Below are positions 11,329-12,012 of a DNA stretch of 12,012 nucleotides, piece by piece. The translations under genes and the position numbers were made by a program. The stretch lies in the NCBI GenBank assembly GCA_023228195.1, contig JALOBR010000037.1, positions 1 to 12,012 of the forward strand. Reading direction: 5' to 3'. Under the pieces are notes generated by a model, which was given only the letters and a program-made list of their open reading frames with translations, made no database searches and had not been told where the DNA came from. The stretch's first letter is position 1; every line of letters begins with the position of its first letter. This DNA comes from Candidatus Omnitrophota bacterium (lineage in GTDB: Bacteria; Omnitrophota; Gorgyraeia; Duberdicusellales; 4484-171).

Positions 11329-12012
11329 ATGAAAAAAATCCTTTTATCAATAACCATCTGGATTGTTGGTTCAATTCTAACAATCATTCTGTATTTTGCG
11401 ATGCTCTTCTTTACCATCATTCTTTATCCATTCGATAAAAAACGGGCATTTGTGCATGCGCAATGTTTCTGGTGGTCAGACCTGGTAATTACGCTAAACC
11501 CTTACTGGGAAGTTAAGGTAAGCGGCTTAGAAAATATCGACAAAAACCGTACCTATATAATAATCGCAAACCACCAAAGCCTGGCCGATATAGTGCTGGC
11601 CTACCAGACAAAAATGCAGTTTAAATGGGTCGCTAAAAAAAGCTTGTTTAAGCTTCCCTTCGTCGGATGGTCATTATCGCTTGCCAGGCATATAAAACTG
11701 GAAAGAGGAAATTTCTCAAGTATCAAAAAGGTTTACCGGGAAGCCGCTTATTGGCTTAGAGCAAAAACTTCTGTTCTATTCTTTCCTGAAGGTACACGAA
11801 GCCAAACCGATGAAATGGGAGATTTTCGTAACGGCGCCTTTAAATTAGCCATAAAAGAGCATGTGCCTGTATTACCTATATTATTCGAGGGTACCGGCAC
11901 AGCCATACCAAAGGGAAGCTGGGTATTTACCACAAAAACATCAGCTAAATTAAGGATTCTCCCCCCCATAGAAACAACCGGCTATAAACCCGCGGATTTT
12001 ACTAAGCTCAAG
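11329..12012 (+). CDS. plsC: 1-acyl-sn-glycerol-3-phosphate acyltransferase (3' end off window)
   Basis: Open for 228 codons to the window edge. An N-terminal hydrophobic helix (residues 4-34) anchors it in the inner membrane. Acyltransferase motif I NHQSLAD (81-87, catalytic H82 and D87), motif II region ARHIKLERGN (119-128), motif III FPEGTRS (152-158, phosphate binding) and motif IV VPVLPI (179-184) are all present in order. It transfers an acyl chain to lysophosphatidate to make phosphatidate, the phospholipid precursor. PlsC proteins are usually about 240-260 residues, so roughly 10-30 are missing. No SD exists; the promoter sits directly upstream, indicating leaderless translation. It is the only plus-strand gene here, divergent from the RnfD-like operon. 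Confidence 0.95.
   Translation, partial: MKKILLSITIWIVGSILTIILYFAMLFFTIILYPFDKKRAFVHAQCFWWSDLVITLNPYWEVKVSGLENIDKNRTYIIIANHQSLADIVLAYQTKMQFKWVAKKSLFKLPFVGWSLSLARHIKLERGNFSSIKKVYREAAYWLRAKTSVLFFPEGTRSQTDEMGDFRNGAFKLAIKEHVPVLPILFEGTGTAIPKGSWVFTTKTSAKLRILPPIETTGYKPADFTKLK

Overview
This window comes from a low-to-moderate GC bacterial chromosome, probably an uncultured Gram-negative lineage. The gene mix and the abundant intergenic palindromic repeats remind me of Omnitrophota (Omnitrophica) and similar candidate phyla, but I cannot confirm this by search. Most recognisable genes are housekeeping genes: 23S rRNA methyltransferase RlmB, ribosomal protein bS21, EF-G, MTHF reductase, DNA polymerase IV and an acylglycerolphosphate acyltransferase. 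Nearly everything is on the minus strand. Only the acyltransferase at the right edge is on the plus strand, divergent from a redox-like operon.

Layout, left to right. (1) 1-1543, minus: a NYN/LabA-type nuclease-like gene, a SemiSWEET sugar transporter and rlmB, which runs off the left edge. (2) 1544-1844: a large inverted repeat of a dispersed ATCTGTGATCATCTGTG-type family, then an intrinsic terminator. (3) 1845-2491, minus: promoter, a short rpsU gene (53 codons) and an RRM glycine-rich RNA-binding protein gene. The pair is separated by a leader that can form a hairpin plus loop-distal pairing (a pseudoknot candidate). (4) 2629-3510, minus: two small SD-led genes, a four-CxxC zinc-ribbon-like protein and a 78-residue possibly PC4-like protein. 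They lie behind a good promoter and a two-hairpin element. (5) 3539-6299, minus: a tight four-gene unit metF - yhcH family - small membrane protein - dinB behind a promoter that gives metF an almost leaderless start. (6) 6398-8779, minus: a stand-alone fusA with a multi-hairpin leader. (7) 8791-9040: tandem copies of a palindromic intergenic element. (8) 9064-11152, minus: an RnfD/NqrB-like membrane protein, a His-rich exported protein and a membrane-anchored DsbC/thioredoxin-like protein, a candidate envelope redox module. (9) 11292-12012, plus: a consensus promoter and plsC, whose transcript looks leaderless, running off the right edge.

Two themes run across the window. Genes fall into two translation-start classes. 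Eight have strong Shine-Dalgarno sequences: the NYN gene, the RRM gene, rpsU, the zinc-ribbon gene, the 78-aa gene, fusA, the thioredoxin-like gene and the exported His-rich gene. Eight have no or only weak SD: rlmB, SemiSWEET, dinB, the small membrane gene, yhcH, metF, the RnfD-like gene and plsC. Secondly, at least two families of structured intergenic repeats sit in leaders or between operons. The best candidates for something undescribed are the three-gene envelope redox module, the modular palindromic elements that share boundary motifs but carry different hairpins, and the structured rpsU-rbp intergenic region.
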